Assembly (NCBI GenBank): GCA_037445185.1
Contig: JBBIKZ010000026.1
Coordinates: forward strand, 1 to 24,044
Direction: 5' to 3'
Length of the DNA stretch: 24,044 bases
Source: JANWZL01 sp037445185
Lineage (GTDB): Bacteria > Pseudomonadota > Gammaproteobacteria > Burkholderiales > Thiobacillaceae
Shown here: in pieces, positions 13,351-20,284 of the stretch
Layout: each line of letters begins with the position of its first letter
Numbering within the stretch: the stretch's first letter is position 1
Translations under genes and position numbers: made by a program
The notes under the pieces: generated by a model
Seen by the model: the letters and a program-made list of their open reading frames with translations, nothing else
The model's database searches: none
What the model was told of the DNA's origin: nothing

Positions 13351-15315
13351 TCAGGCCCCCTGGACGGCGGCGCCGGCGGGCGACTCCTGTCTCCTCACGG
13401 CGATGCGGTAGCGGCGGTCGGAAGCGGCGAGGAAGCCGCCGACGATCATGAACGCCGCGCCAAACCACATCCAATTGATGAAGGGCTTGTAGTAGACGCG
13501 CACGGCCCAGGTCTTGGCCTCTTCGTCGAGGGGCTCGCCGAGGGAGACGTAGATGTCGCTGGTCAGGCTATAGCGCACGGCGGCCTCGGTCATGGGCGTG
13601 CCGGAGGCATTGTAGATGCGTTTTTCCGGACGCAGCGTGTAGAGCGGTTTGCCGTCGCGGCTCACCTCGACCGTGCCACGTGCGGCGCGATAGTTGGGGC
13701 CGTCGTGCTCGGTGGTGCCGCGGAAGGTGAAGGTATAGCCGGCCAGCGTGGTGTAGTCGCCTACGTTCATGCGCACGTCGCGCTCCTGTTCGTAGTTGGC
13801 CACCAGGGTCATGCCCAGGATGCCCCAGGCCAGGCCGAAGTGGGCCAGTTGCATGCCCCAGAAGGCGCGCGGCAGACTGGCGAGCCGGGCGCCATGTTTG
13901 AGACGGTCACGAAAGCCGATCACTACCGTCAGGATGATCCAGATGGCCAGCGCGAAGCCCAGGGTGGCCCAGGGGTTGAAGCCCTCGAGGGTGAACGGCA
14001 GGGCGAAGCCGGTGACCACGGACACCGCCAGCGCCCACTTCAGGCGGGTCACGATGTCCGGCAGACTGTCTCCCTTCCAGCGCACCAGCGGGCCCACACC
14101 CAGCAAGAACAGCGCGGGCGCCATCAACGGTACGAAGACGGCGTTGAAATAGGGCGGGCCGACGGAGATCTTGCCCAGCCCCAGGGCATCCATCACCAGC
14201 GGGTAGAGGGTGCCCAGCAGCACGGCGCCCATGGCCGCCAGCAGGATGACGTTGTTCGCCAGCAGCATGGCCTCGCGCGAGAACCAGCCAAACAGGCCGC
14301 CGGTGATCATCTTCGGGGCGCGCCAGGCATAGAGGATGAGCGAGCCGCCGATGACCACGGCCAGGAAGCCGAGGATGAAGGCGCCACGCGCCGGGTCGGT
14401 GGCGAAGGCGTGCACCGAGGAGAGCACGCCGGAGCGCACCAGGAAGGTGCCCAACAGCGACAGGGAGAAGGTGGTCAGCGCGAGCAGCACAGTCCAGGCC
14501 TTGAAGGCGCCGCGTTTTTCCGTCACCGCCAGCGAGTGGATCAGGGCCGTGCCCGCCAGCCAGGGCATGAAGGAGGCGTTCTCGGTGGGGTCCCAGAACC
14601 ACCAGCCGCCCCAGCCCAGTTCCCGGTAGGCCCACCAGCTGCCCAGCACGATGCCCAGGGTGAGGAAGGCCCAGGCGACCGTGGTCCATGGCCGCGACCA
14701 GCGCGCCCAGGCCGCGTCCATGCGGCCGGAGAGCAGGGCGGCGATGGCGAAGGCGAAGGCCACGGCGAAGCCGACGTAACCCATGTAAAGCATGGGCGGG
14801 TGGATGATCATGCCCCAGTCTTGCAGCAAGGGGTTCATGTCGCGGCCGTCCGGCGGGGCGGGGATCAGGCGTTCGAAGGGGTTGGAGGTGAGCAGCAGGA
14901 AGGCGATGAAGCCGATGGAGATGAGGCCCATGACACCGAGCACGCGCGCCACCATGTCGTCCGGCAGGTGGCGCGAGAACACCGACACGGCGGTGCTCCA
15001 GAACGCCAGCACTACCACCCAGAGCAACAGCGAACCCTCGTGCGAGCCCCAGGTGGCGGTGAAGCGATAGACCTCGGGCAACTGGGAGAACGAGTTGCGC
15101 GCGACGTTTTCCACCGTGAAGTCGTTGACCAGGAAGGAATAGGCCAGACAGGCGTAGGCGATGAGCAGGAAGACGAATTGCCCCTGCGCCGCCGGCCGCG
15201 CCACCGCCATGAGGGTGAGGTTGCCGCGCTGGGCGCCGACCAGGGGCAGGACGGCCTGGGCGAGCGCCAGGAGCAGGGCGAGGATGATGGCGAAATGGCC
15301 GAGTTCCGGGATCAT
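13351..15315 (-). CDS. ccmF: Haem lyase subunit CcmF
   Basis: CcmF is the large membrane component that reduces haem and attaches it to apocytochrome c. The protein is 654 residues with about 15 membrane helices. The WWD motif appears as ELGWGGWWFWDPTENASF, and conserved pieces include TATWGSHEGSLLLWV and WGMIIHPPMLYMGYVGFAVAFAFAIAALL. The start is ATG 15315 (MIPELGHFAIILALL), with GAGGAG in front. The open frame extends upstream through a duplicated ccmE tail and the palindromic element to 15510, but that extension lacks a ribosome-binding site and is not CcmF-like. The 201-base gap to ccmE is the only long gap in the operon. Confidence 0.95.
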   Translation of the reverse strand: MIPELGHFAIILALLLALAQAVLPLVGAQRGNLTLMAVARPAAQGQFVFLLIAYACLAYSFLVNDFTVENVARNSFSQLPEVYRFTATWGSHEGSLLLWVVVLAFWSTAVSVFSRHLPDDMVARVLGVMGLISIGFIAFLLLTSNPFERLIPAPPDGRDMNPLLQDWGMIIHPPMLYMGYVGFAVAFAFAIAALLSGRMDAAWARWSRPWTTVAWAFLTLGIVLGSWWAYRELGWGGWWFWDPTENASFMPWLAGTALIHSLAVTEKRGAFKAWTVLLALTTFSLSLLGTFLVRSGVLSSVHAFATDPARGAFILGFLAVVIGGSLILYAWRAPKMITGGLFGWFSREAMLLANNVILLAAMGAVLLGTLYPLVMDALGLGKISVGPPYFNAVFVPLMAPALFLLGVGPLVRWKGDSLPDIVTRLKWALAVSVVTGFALPFTLEGFNPWATLGFALAIWIILTVVIGFRDRLKHGARLASLPRAFWGMQLAHFGLAWGILGMTLVANYEQERDVRMNVGDYTTLAGYTFTFRGTTEHDGPNYRAARGTVEVSRDGKPLYTLRPEKRIYNASGTPMTEAAVRYSLTSDIYVSLGEPLDEEAKTWAVRVYYKPFINWMWFGAAFMIVGGFLAASDRRYRIAVRRQESPAGAAVQGA

Positions 15316-15384
15316 GTGGGTCTCCTCTGTGTACGTGCACTGCCCGTCGGCGGGCGCTCGGCGGGTCCTGCTGTCACGGGTATA

Positions 15385-15440
15385 CTGAGCCTTGGCAGCC
15401 TGCTCCAGGGCGTGCGCTGCTTCGGGCGGCATGTAATTTT
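15385..15440 (-). pseudogene. Duplicated ccmE 3' tail remnant
   Basis: On the minus strand this encodes NYMPPEAAHALEQAAKAQ, identical to the CcmE tail encoded at 15538-15593. The two 56-base copies differ at 6 positions by my alignment, every one synonymous. The remnant begins at AAAATTACATG, immediately after the AGCC end of the palindromic element, and continues into unrelated sequence (YTRDSRT). It has no start codon or ribosome-binding site of its own. Confidence 0.75.
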
Positions 15441-15504
15441 GGCTCCGGCCGCCCGCCTGCGGCGGGCTTAACGTGCGCGGGGCGCACATTAGCCTGCGCC
15501 GAAA
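15437..15504 (-). repeat. Two-hairpin palindromic element, copy C
   Basis: In ccmE sense it reads TTTCGGCGCAGGCTAA, a hairpin with arms TGTGCGC/GCGCACG around CCC, TTAAGC, a second hairpin CCCGCC/GGCGGG, then CGGCCGGAGCCAAAA. It lies 12 bases downstream of the ccmE stop. The layout matches copies A1 and A2 closely, but the hairpin stems have different bases. Confidence 0.8.
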
Positions 15505-15516
15505 TGACATGCCTGC

Positions 15517-15978
15517 TCATTGCTGTATCACCGTCTGTTGTGCCTTGGCAGCCTGCTCCAAAGCGTGCGCTGCCTCCGGCGGCATGTAATTTTCATCATG
15601 CTTGGCGAGGACCTGGGTGGCGACGAACAGGCCGTCTTCGCCTAGTCTGCCCTCGGCCACCACACCCTTGCCTTCCTTGAACAGGTCGGGAAGGATGCCC
15701 CTGTAGGTGACCGGGATGGTCTTTGCGGTATCCGTGACCACGAAACTCACGGTCAGGCCATCGGCCTGCCGTTTCACGCTGCCCTCCTCCACCAGCCCGC
15801 CGATGCGGAAGGCACGGTCGGTGGGGGCCTTGCCTTGCGCTACCTCGCTGGGCGAATAGAAGAACACCAGGTTACTTTGGAAGGCGTTCAGGATGAGGGC
15901 GGTGGCGATGCCGATGCCAGAGAGCCCTAGAACGATTGCGATGAGTCGTCTATGCCGTGGCTTCACAGTTGTTCCCAT
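15517..15978 (-). CDS. ccmE: Haem chaperone CcmE
   Basis: CcmE covalently holds haem in the periplasm and passes it to CcmF. It is 153 residues with an N-terminal anchor (RRLIAIVLGLSGIGIATALILNAF) and an OB-fold domain (FFYSPSEVAQGKAP, RIGGLVEEGSV, LPDLFKEGKGVVAEG). The haem-binding His lies in LAKHDENYMPPE near residue 128. The start is ATG 15978, inside the 3' end of ccmD. The C-terminus (AAKAQQTVIQQ) follows a stretch repeated downstream, so the present 3' end may be a replacement. Confidence 0.95.
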   Translation of the reverse strand: MGTTVKPRHRRLIAIVLGLSGIGIATALILNAFQSNLVFFYSPSEVAQGKAPTDRAFRIGGLVEEGSVKRQADGLTVSFVVTDTAKTIPVTYRGILPDLFKEGKGVVAEGRLGEDGLFVATQVLAKHDENYMPPEAAHALEQAAKAQQTVIQQ

Positions 15979-16136
15979 TGCTGCATGCGCCGCAGACGAC
16001 GCCGAGTTTGGCTGGCGGCGCGTTTCAATAACATGACCTCGATCAAGACACAGGCGGCGGTCACGCTGTAGGACCCCCACACGTAGAGGCCGTAGCCCCC
16101 CATGGCCCAGAAATCGGACCAGCTTGCCCACTCCAT
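15963..16136 (-). CDS. ccmD: Haem exporter accessory protein CcmD
   Basis: This 57-residue protein reads MEWASWSDFWAMGGYGLYVW, then a membrane helix (SYSVTAACVLIEVMLL), then a basic tail (RRRLRRMQQWEQL). The FWAMGGYGLYVWGSY pattern with one helix and a positive cytoplasmic tail is typical of CcmD, which stabilises CcmC-CcmE and releases holo-CcmE from the CcmAB transporter. It starts 1 base after the ccmC stop and overlaps the ccmE start by 16 bases in another frame. Confidence 0.92.
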   Translation of the reverse strand: MEWASWSDFWAMGGYGLYVWGSYSVTAACVLIEVMLLKRAASQTRRRLRRMQQWEQL

Positions 16137-16137
16137 C

Positions 16138-16869
16138 TCAGGCCTCCTTTGCCAACAGTGTCTTCACCCATTCGGTGTGCCGCTCCCGTTCCAGGATGAT
16201 GCGGCGCACGCGCACCAGGGACACGGCAATGGTGTAGAACCAGGCCGCGAAGGCCATCACCAGCATGCCCTGGAGCATGATGGCATCCATGCTGGTGCCG
16301 CTGGGTTTGATGGTTGCGCCCTGATGCAGGGTGTTCCACCACTGCACCGAGAAATAGATGATGGGCACGTTGATGGCGCCGATGAGGGTGAGCAGGGAAC
16401 CGGCCCGGTCGGCCCGCTTGACGTCGTCTATGGCCCCCCACAGGGCGATGATGCCGATGTACAGGAAGAGCAGGATGAGCTCCGAGGTCAGGCGCGCGTC
16501 CCATACCCACCAGGCGCCCCACATGGGCTTGCCCCACCAGGCACCGGTCCACAGGGCGACGAAGGTGAACATCGCGCCGGTGGGTGCCAGGGCGCGCGCC
16601 ATCATGAAGGACAGGCGGGTGTTGAAGGCCAGGCCGATGGCGCCCCAGAAGGCCATGACCAGATAGATGAACATGGACATCCAGGCGGCCGGCACGTGGA
16701 TGAAGATGATGCGGTAGGCCTCGCCCTGCTGGAAGTCCGTCGGGGCGACGAAGAAACCGACATACAGGCCCCACACGGTGAGCAGGCCCGCCCCCCAAGC
16801 AAACCAGGGGATGAGCCTGTCGGCGAGGTGGTAGAAGGTGGCGGGCGAGGCGTAGGTATAGAGATTCAT
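16138..16869 (-). CDS. ccmC: Haem delivery protein CcmC
   Basis: CcmC loads haem onto CcmE. The protein is 243 residues with six membrane helices. The tryptophan-rich motif is WGKPMWGAWWVWDARLTSEL near residues 113-132, and IIFIHVPAAWMSMFIYLVM supplies the first conserved periplasmic His. The start is ATG 16869 (MNLYTYASPATFYHLADRLIPW), overlapping the ccmB stop by 4 bases (ATGA). A longer upstream frame shadows ccmB. Confidence 0.95.
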   Translation of the reverse strand: MNLYTYASPATFYHLADRLIPWFAWGAGLLTVWGLYVGFFVAPTDFQQGEAYRIIFIHVPAAWMSMFIYLVMAFWGAIGLAFNTRLSFMMARALAPTGAMFTFVALWTGAWWGKPMWGAWWVWDARLTSELILLFLYIGIIALWGAIDDVKRADRAGSLLTLIGAINVPIIYFSVQWWNTLHQGATIKPSGTSMDAIMLQGMLVMAFAAWFYTIAVSLVRVRRIILERERHTEWVKTLLAKEA

Positions 16870-17534
16870 TCCAGTGATACTCGCAGGGCTGCGGCGGCGA
16901 TCCAGGGCGCAATCATAAGGGACAAGACCAGGAATGAGCACAGTAGTGACAGATGCGCCTCGGCTCCGGTTCCCGCCATGACGCCATCGACTGCGCCGGC
17001 GCCGAAGATCAGGGCGGGGATGTAGAGGGGCAGGATGAGCAGGGTGAGCAGCACGCCACCGCCGCGCAACCCGAGGGTGAGGGCGGCCCCCACACTGCCC
17101 AGGAGGGACAGGATGGGGGTGCCGAGCAGCAAGGACAGCTCCAGGGTGAGGATGGCCTCCGCCGGGAGGTTGAACTGCAGCCCCAGCACGGGGGCGATGA
17201 TCAACAGCGGGATGCCGTAGATCAGCCAATGGGCCAGCGCCTTGCCCAGCACCAGCAGCACCGTCGGCTCGGGCGAGAGCATCATGTGTTCGAGGCTGCC
17301 GTCGCGGTGATCGTCGGCGAACAGGCGCGAGAGCGACAGCAGGGAGGCCAGGGTCGCCGCCACCCACAGCACGCCCGGGCCGATGCGCGCGAGCATCTGC
17401 GGCTCCGGGCCCACCCCGAGGGGAAACAGGCTCGCCACCATGACGAAGAAGAACTGGGCGATGAGCCAGTCGCCGCGGCGCCGGGCGGCCAGCGTGAGGT
17501 CCCGGCGCAGGACGGCGAGGAGAAAACGGTGCAT
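16866..17534 (-). CDS. ccmB: Haem exporter permease CcmB
   Basis: CcmB is the membrane subunit of the CcmAB ABC transporter, which drives release of haem-loaded CcmE. It is 222 residues with six hydrophobic helices. Family blocks are LRRDLTLAARRRGDWLIAQFFFVMV, LFADDHRDGSLEHMMLSPEP and LIYGIPLLIIAPVLGLQFNL. GAGGGG precedes the ATG. It starts 15 bases after the ccmA stop. Confidence 0.94.
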   Translation of the reverse strand: MHRFLLAVLRRDLTLAARRRGDWLIAQFFFVMVASLFPLGVGPEPQMLARIGPGVLWVAATLASLLSLSRLFADDHRDGSLEHMMLSPEPTVLLVLGKALAHWLIYGIPLLIIAPVLGLQFNLPAEAILTLELSLLLGTPILSLLGSVGAALTLGLRGGGVLLTLLILPLYIPALIFGAGAVDGVMAGTGAEAHLSLLCSFLVLSLMIAPWIAAAALRVSLE

Positions 17535-17549
17535 CAGGACGACATCCCC

Positions 17550-18203
17550 TCACGCCGGCTCGGGGATGGCGACCTTGCCCACCAGCAGCCGCTGCACCGG
17601 CATGCCGTCCAGGTTCAGGGCCTGGTGCGTGGTCGCCACCGCCAGGCCGCCGCCGGCCAGGTGATCACGGATGAGCTGTTCGACGAGTGCCACGGCCTGC
17701 ACGTCCAGACCGGTGAGGGGCTCGTCCAGGATCCACAGCTTGGCGTTCGCCATCAGCAGCGCTGCCAGCGCGACACGGCGGCGCTGCCCGAAGGACAGCA
17801 CACGGCAGGGCAGGTCCAGGCAGCGGCCGAGGCCCAGGCGTTCGAGCGTGGCCGTGGCCTTCGCTTCGTCGAAGGCCCGGCCCTGCAGGCCTTCGGCGAA
17901 ACGCAGGTTCTCGACCGGGTTCAGGTCCTCCTTGACGCCGTTGGCATGGCCCAGGTACATCATCTCGGCATGGTAGACGTCGCGCTGCCTTTGGATGCGC
18001 ACGCCACGCCAGCGCACCTCGCCCTCGTCGGGGCGGGAAAGTCCGGTGAGCAGCCGCAGCAGGCTGGTCTTGCCCTGACCGTTGCCGCCCTGCACGAGCA
18101 GCAGTTCGCCGCTGGCGACGGTGAAATTCATGCCCTTGAACAACAGCCGCTCGCCGCGGATGCAGGCGAGGTCATGAACGGAAAGCTGGGCTGGGTCGGG
18201 CAT
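17550..18203 (-). CDS. ccmA: Haem exporter ATP-binding protein CcmA
   Basis: CcmA is the ATPase of the CcmAB transporter. It is 217 residues. The Walker A is QGGNGQGKTSLLR (residues about 38-50), the signature LSFGQRRRVALAALL, and the Walker B LWILDEPLTGLD, followed by the H-loop TTHQ. It is the first gene of ccmABCDEFGHI. There is no recognisable ribosome-binding site, and an overlapping upstream ATG is out of frame, so translation initiation may be weak. Confidence 0.95.
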   Translation of the reverse strand: MPDPAQLSVHDLACIRGERLLFKGMNFTVASGELLLVQGGNGQGKTSLLRLLTGLSRPDEGEVRWRGVRIQRQRDVYHAEMMYLGHANGVKEDLNPVENLRFAEGLQGRAFDEAKATATLERLGLGRCLDLPCRVLSFGQRRRVALAALLMANAKLWILDEPLTGLDVQAVALVEQLIRDHLAGGGLAVATTHQALNLDGMPVQRLLVGKVAIPEPA

Positions 18204-18230
18204 CCGGGGGCATCGAGAACATAAATGAAA

Positions 18231-18259
18231 ATTTTAACGGACCGAGCGGGGTGAATAAA
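18231..18259 (-). promoter_or_regulatory. Putative ccmA promoter
   Basis: On the minus strand TAAAAT (18236-18231) could be a -10 box, with TTTATT (18259-18254) as a weak -35 at a 17-base spacing. The predicted leader is about 20 bases. This is the only AT-rich stretch between the ccm operon and the upstream terminator. Confidence 0.35.
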
Positions 18260-18272
18260 CCTGGCTCTCAAT

Positions 18273-18298
18273 AAAAAGGGAGCGGAACGCTCCGCTCC
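18273..18298 (-). terminator. Intrinsic terminator of the fcc-nitrite reductase operon
   Basis: On the minus strand GGGAGCGG/CCGCTCCC forms a strong stem followed by TTTTT and TATT. It lies about 40 bases after the stop of the octaheme protein and just upstream of the ccmA promoter, so it separates the two operons. Confidence 0.85.
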
Positions 18299-18339
18299 CC
18301 TGCATACGACGGGCACCCTCGGATGCCCGGCGTCAGCGA

Positions 18340-20160
18340 TCACTGCTTGGGTACGTAGGGTTTCCAGGCGTTTTCACCCAGTGCGTCGACCGCGCGCTTG
18401 CCTGAGTAGGGCAGGCGTGCCGGACCGGGAGGCAGCTGGTTCGGCGTGGGCGGCGTCGGGGTGGTGGATTTCTCCCGGCCGACCTTGGCCGCGATCACGT
18501 CCACGCCCATCGCCTTCTTGATCATGTTGATGCCTTCCAGGGAGGCGTCGATCGACCGGGTGAGCGATTCGCGGGCCTCATTCGGGTTGTGGAAGCCCAC
18601 CGAGTTCTCGGCCGTCCACCACTCCCAATAGAGCGTGGCGTCGTACTGCAGATCGTAGGCCTTGGCCAAGATCTCGTCGGACACCTTGCCGCTCCACTGC
18701 GCGCGGTTGATCCAGTCGATCAGGTCGGACAGATGGTGTTCCGCCTTCATGACCTTGCCGCGGGTGTAGTTCTGGATGGAGTCGATCAGGTACAGCGCCT
18801 CTTTCTCGCTCCAGTCCTTGTGGCAGGTCAGGCAGGTCTCCTTGATCCGGTAGCGCGGCGATTTCTGCGCGTGCGTGGTCCAGACCTTGCCGTTCGCGGC
18901 CTTCTGCTTGGGCATGTGGCAGTCCTTGCATTCCACGCCGGCGCGCTCGTGCTTGGACTCCCAGTAGACCTCCGTCTCGGGGTGCTGGATCTTCGGCAGG
19001 AAGGCACCCGTCCAGGTGTGCTTGTAGTCCTTGAACTTGTACTGGTCCACGGCGACGCTCTTGTAGTCGGCCACCTTCGCCCACTGGAACAGGTTGGTGC
19101 GGCGATCGGCCATGCCGACGGGGGTGTGGTTGTTCGGATCGGAGCAATCCCAGCCGGTGCCGCAGGTGTATTCCACGTGGCACTGGGCGCACATCACCAC
19201 GGAGTCAGACCTGGACAGCAGGCCGATGGCGCGGAAGTCCTCGCCGCCACGCTTGAAGGTGACCTTGGTCATCTTGGTCTGCTCGCTCTTCACCGGATCG
19301 TACGGATAGGTGCCGAGCTTGCGGTCGACGACGGCGTTGATCAGCGCGTCGCGCACCACGCGAGGCTGCGTGGAATGCGGGTCGTGGCACATGTAGCAGT
19401 TCATCGGATGGCTCATGGCGCGCGCGAACTCGACCGTGGACGAAGTACGCGACCACTTGGCCTTGGGATCGGGGTCGCCCATGTACTTCCAGTCCAGGAT
19501 GTGATCCTGCGTCTTGCAGTTCATGCAGACCGGGTTCACCGCTGTCGCCGTCTGGCGCAGGAAGCGCTTCTGCTCGGACGTGCTGGGGTCCAGGTCGCGC
19601 ACCACGTTCCAGGCACCGTTGGCGGCCAGTTCGGCCTTGGACTGGTAGGTCCAGTCCTTCCACTGCATGCGGCCGCCGAAGGAGCGATCCACCACCCACT
19701 GATCCACCAGCATGAAGGCGTGCGAGCGGGGCTCGGCGTGCTCCTTGGTGAAGCCGAAACCGTCGACGAGTTTGTCGAATTTCGGCGATACGCTTCGGGG
19801 GTCGGCCTTTTCATGGCGCGCCTTGGACTCCAGGTTGATCTCCACGAAGGAGTTGTACTGGGCCATGTGGCAAGTGGCGCAGGCGCGATGGTCCTTGATG
19901 GTGACCGGCCTGGCGCCCTGGGTCAGGTGCTCGGTGGTCTTCTCGTGGCAGTGCGCGCAATTCACGGAGGCATGCCGGCTGTCGGCATGGAACTCCTTGA
20001 TGTTGGTGTGGCAGCCATAGCAGACATTCATGTTCACCGGTTTGATCGGCGGTTTCTTCTGGCCGGATGCTCCGCCGTAGTCAGCGTTGGCGCTGATGGC
20101 GAACATGGTACATAACGCCGCCGCCGCGAGATTCCTGAGCCATAGCAGTTGTCTCATCAC
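18340..20160 (-). CDS. Octaheme nitrite reductase, NrfA/TvNiR-like
   Basis: This 606-residue periplasmic multihaem cytochrome has a Sec signal ending SANA near residue 26. Eight haem motifs are visible: CYGCH 47, CAHCH 68, CATCH 94, CMNCK 212, CYMCH 255, CAQCH 324, CKDCH 411, CLTCH 443. The fourth is CXXCK, the catalytic haem of ammonia-forming nitrite reductases. Three extra N-terminal haems plus an NrfA-like core match the octaheme reductase of Thioalkalivibrio. Catalytic counterparts are Tyr331 in CHVEY and His393 in IQHPE. Tyr331-Thr-Cys333 matches the Tyr-x-Cys crosslink known in TvNiR. Known homologues reduce nitrite, and also hydroxylamine and sulfite, to ammonia or sulfide. The Pro-rich C-terminus (about 561-606) is an addition. 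AAGGAG precedes the start. Confidence 0.9.
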   Translation of the reverse strand: MMRQLLWLRNLAAAALCTMFAISANADYGGASGQKKPPIKPVNMNVCYGCHTNIKEFHADSRHASVNCAHCHEKTTEHLTQGARPVTIKDHRACATCHMAQYNSFVEINLESKARHEKADPRSVSPKFDKLVDGFGFTKEHAEPRSHAFMLVDQWVVDRSFGGRMQWKDWTYQSKAELAANGAWNVVRDLDPSTSEQKRFLRQTATAVNPVCMNCKTQDHILDWKYMGDPDPKAKWSRTSSTVEFARAMSHPMNCYMCHDPHSTQPRVVRDALINAVVDRKLGTYPYDPVKSEQTKMTKVTFKRGGEDFRAIGLLSRSDSVVMCAQCHVEYTCGTGWDCSDPNNHTPVGMADRRTNLFQWAKVADYKSVAVDQYKFKDYKHTWTGAFLPKIQHPETEVYWESKHERAGVECKDCHMPKQKAANGKVWTTHAQKSPRYRIKETCLTCHKDWSEKEALYLIDSIQNYTRGKVMKAEHHLSDLIDWINRAQWSGKVSDEILAKAYDLQYDATLYWEWWTAENSVGFHNPNEARESLTRSIDASLEGINMIKKAMGVDVIAAKVGREKSTTPTPPTPNQLPPGPARLPYSGKRAVDALGENAWKPYVPKQ

Positions 20161-20191
20161 AGCTCTCCTTTGCGTGAGGTTGGGGCATCGT

Positions 20192-20219
20192 CATCCACCG
20201 GCCTGCCAGCCGGTGGATG
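20192..20219. other. Perfect hairpin between fccB and the nitrite reductase gene
   Basis: An 11-bp perfect stem (CATCCACCGGC at 20192-20202 and its complement at 20209-20219) encloses a 6-base loop in the 124-base gap. There is no T-run. It could protect an mRNA end or set different expression of the two cistrons, or act as a partial terminator. Confidence 0.6.
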
Positions 20220-20284
20220 GGGTACAACAGTACTGCTCGAGCGGGTATTTTCTTGCCAGCGGGACGACGTGGCTTTGACGACCG

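Noticed and set aside
12898..15471. 857-codon plus-strand frame opposite ccmE-ccmG
   Set aside because: Antisense shadow of the ccm genes caused by high GC; it is rich in His, Gln, Gly and Glu, and is not protein-like.
13316..15510. CcmF starting at 15510 (MSFRRRL...)
   Set aside because: The extra 65 residues come from the palindromic element and the ccmE tail remnant. ATG 15315 has a strong ribosome-binding site and a normal CcmF N-terminus.
15385..15593. Diversity-generating retroelement template/variable repeat
   Set aside because: Differences between the two ccmE tails are not at adenines only, all are synonymous, and no reverse transcriptase is present.
18589..20115. 508-codon plus-strand frame opposite the octaheme gene
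   Set aside because: Antisense shadow; the minus-strand frame has eight haem motifs, a signal peptide and a ribosome-binding site.
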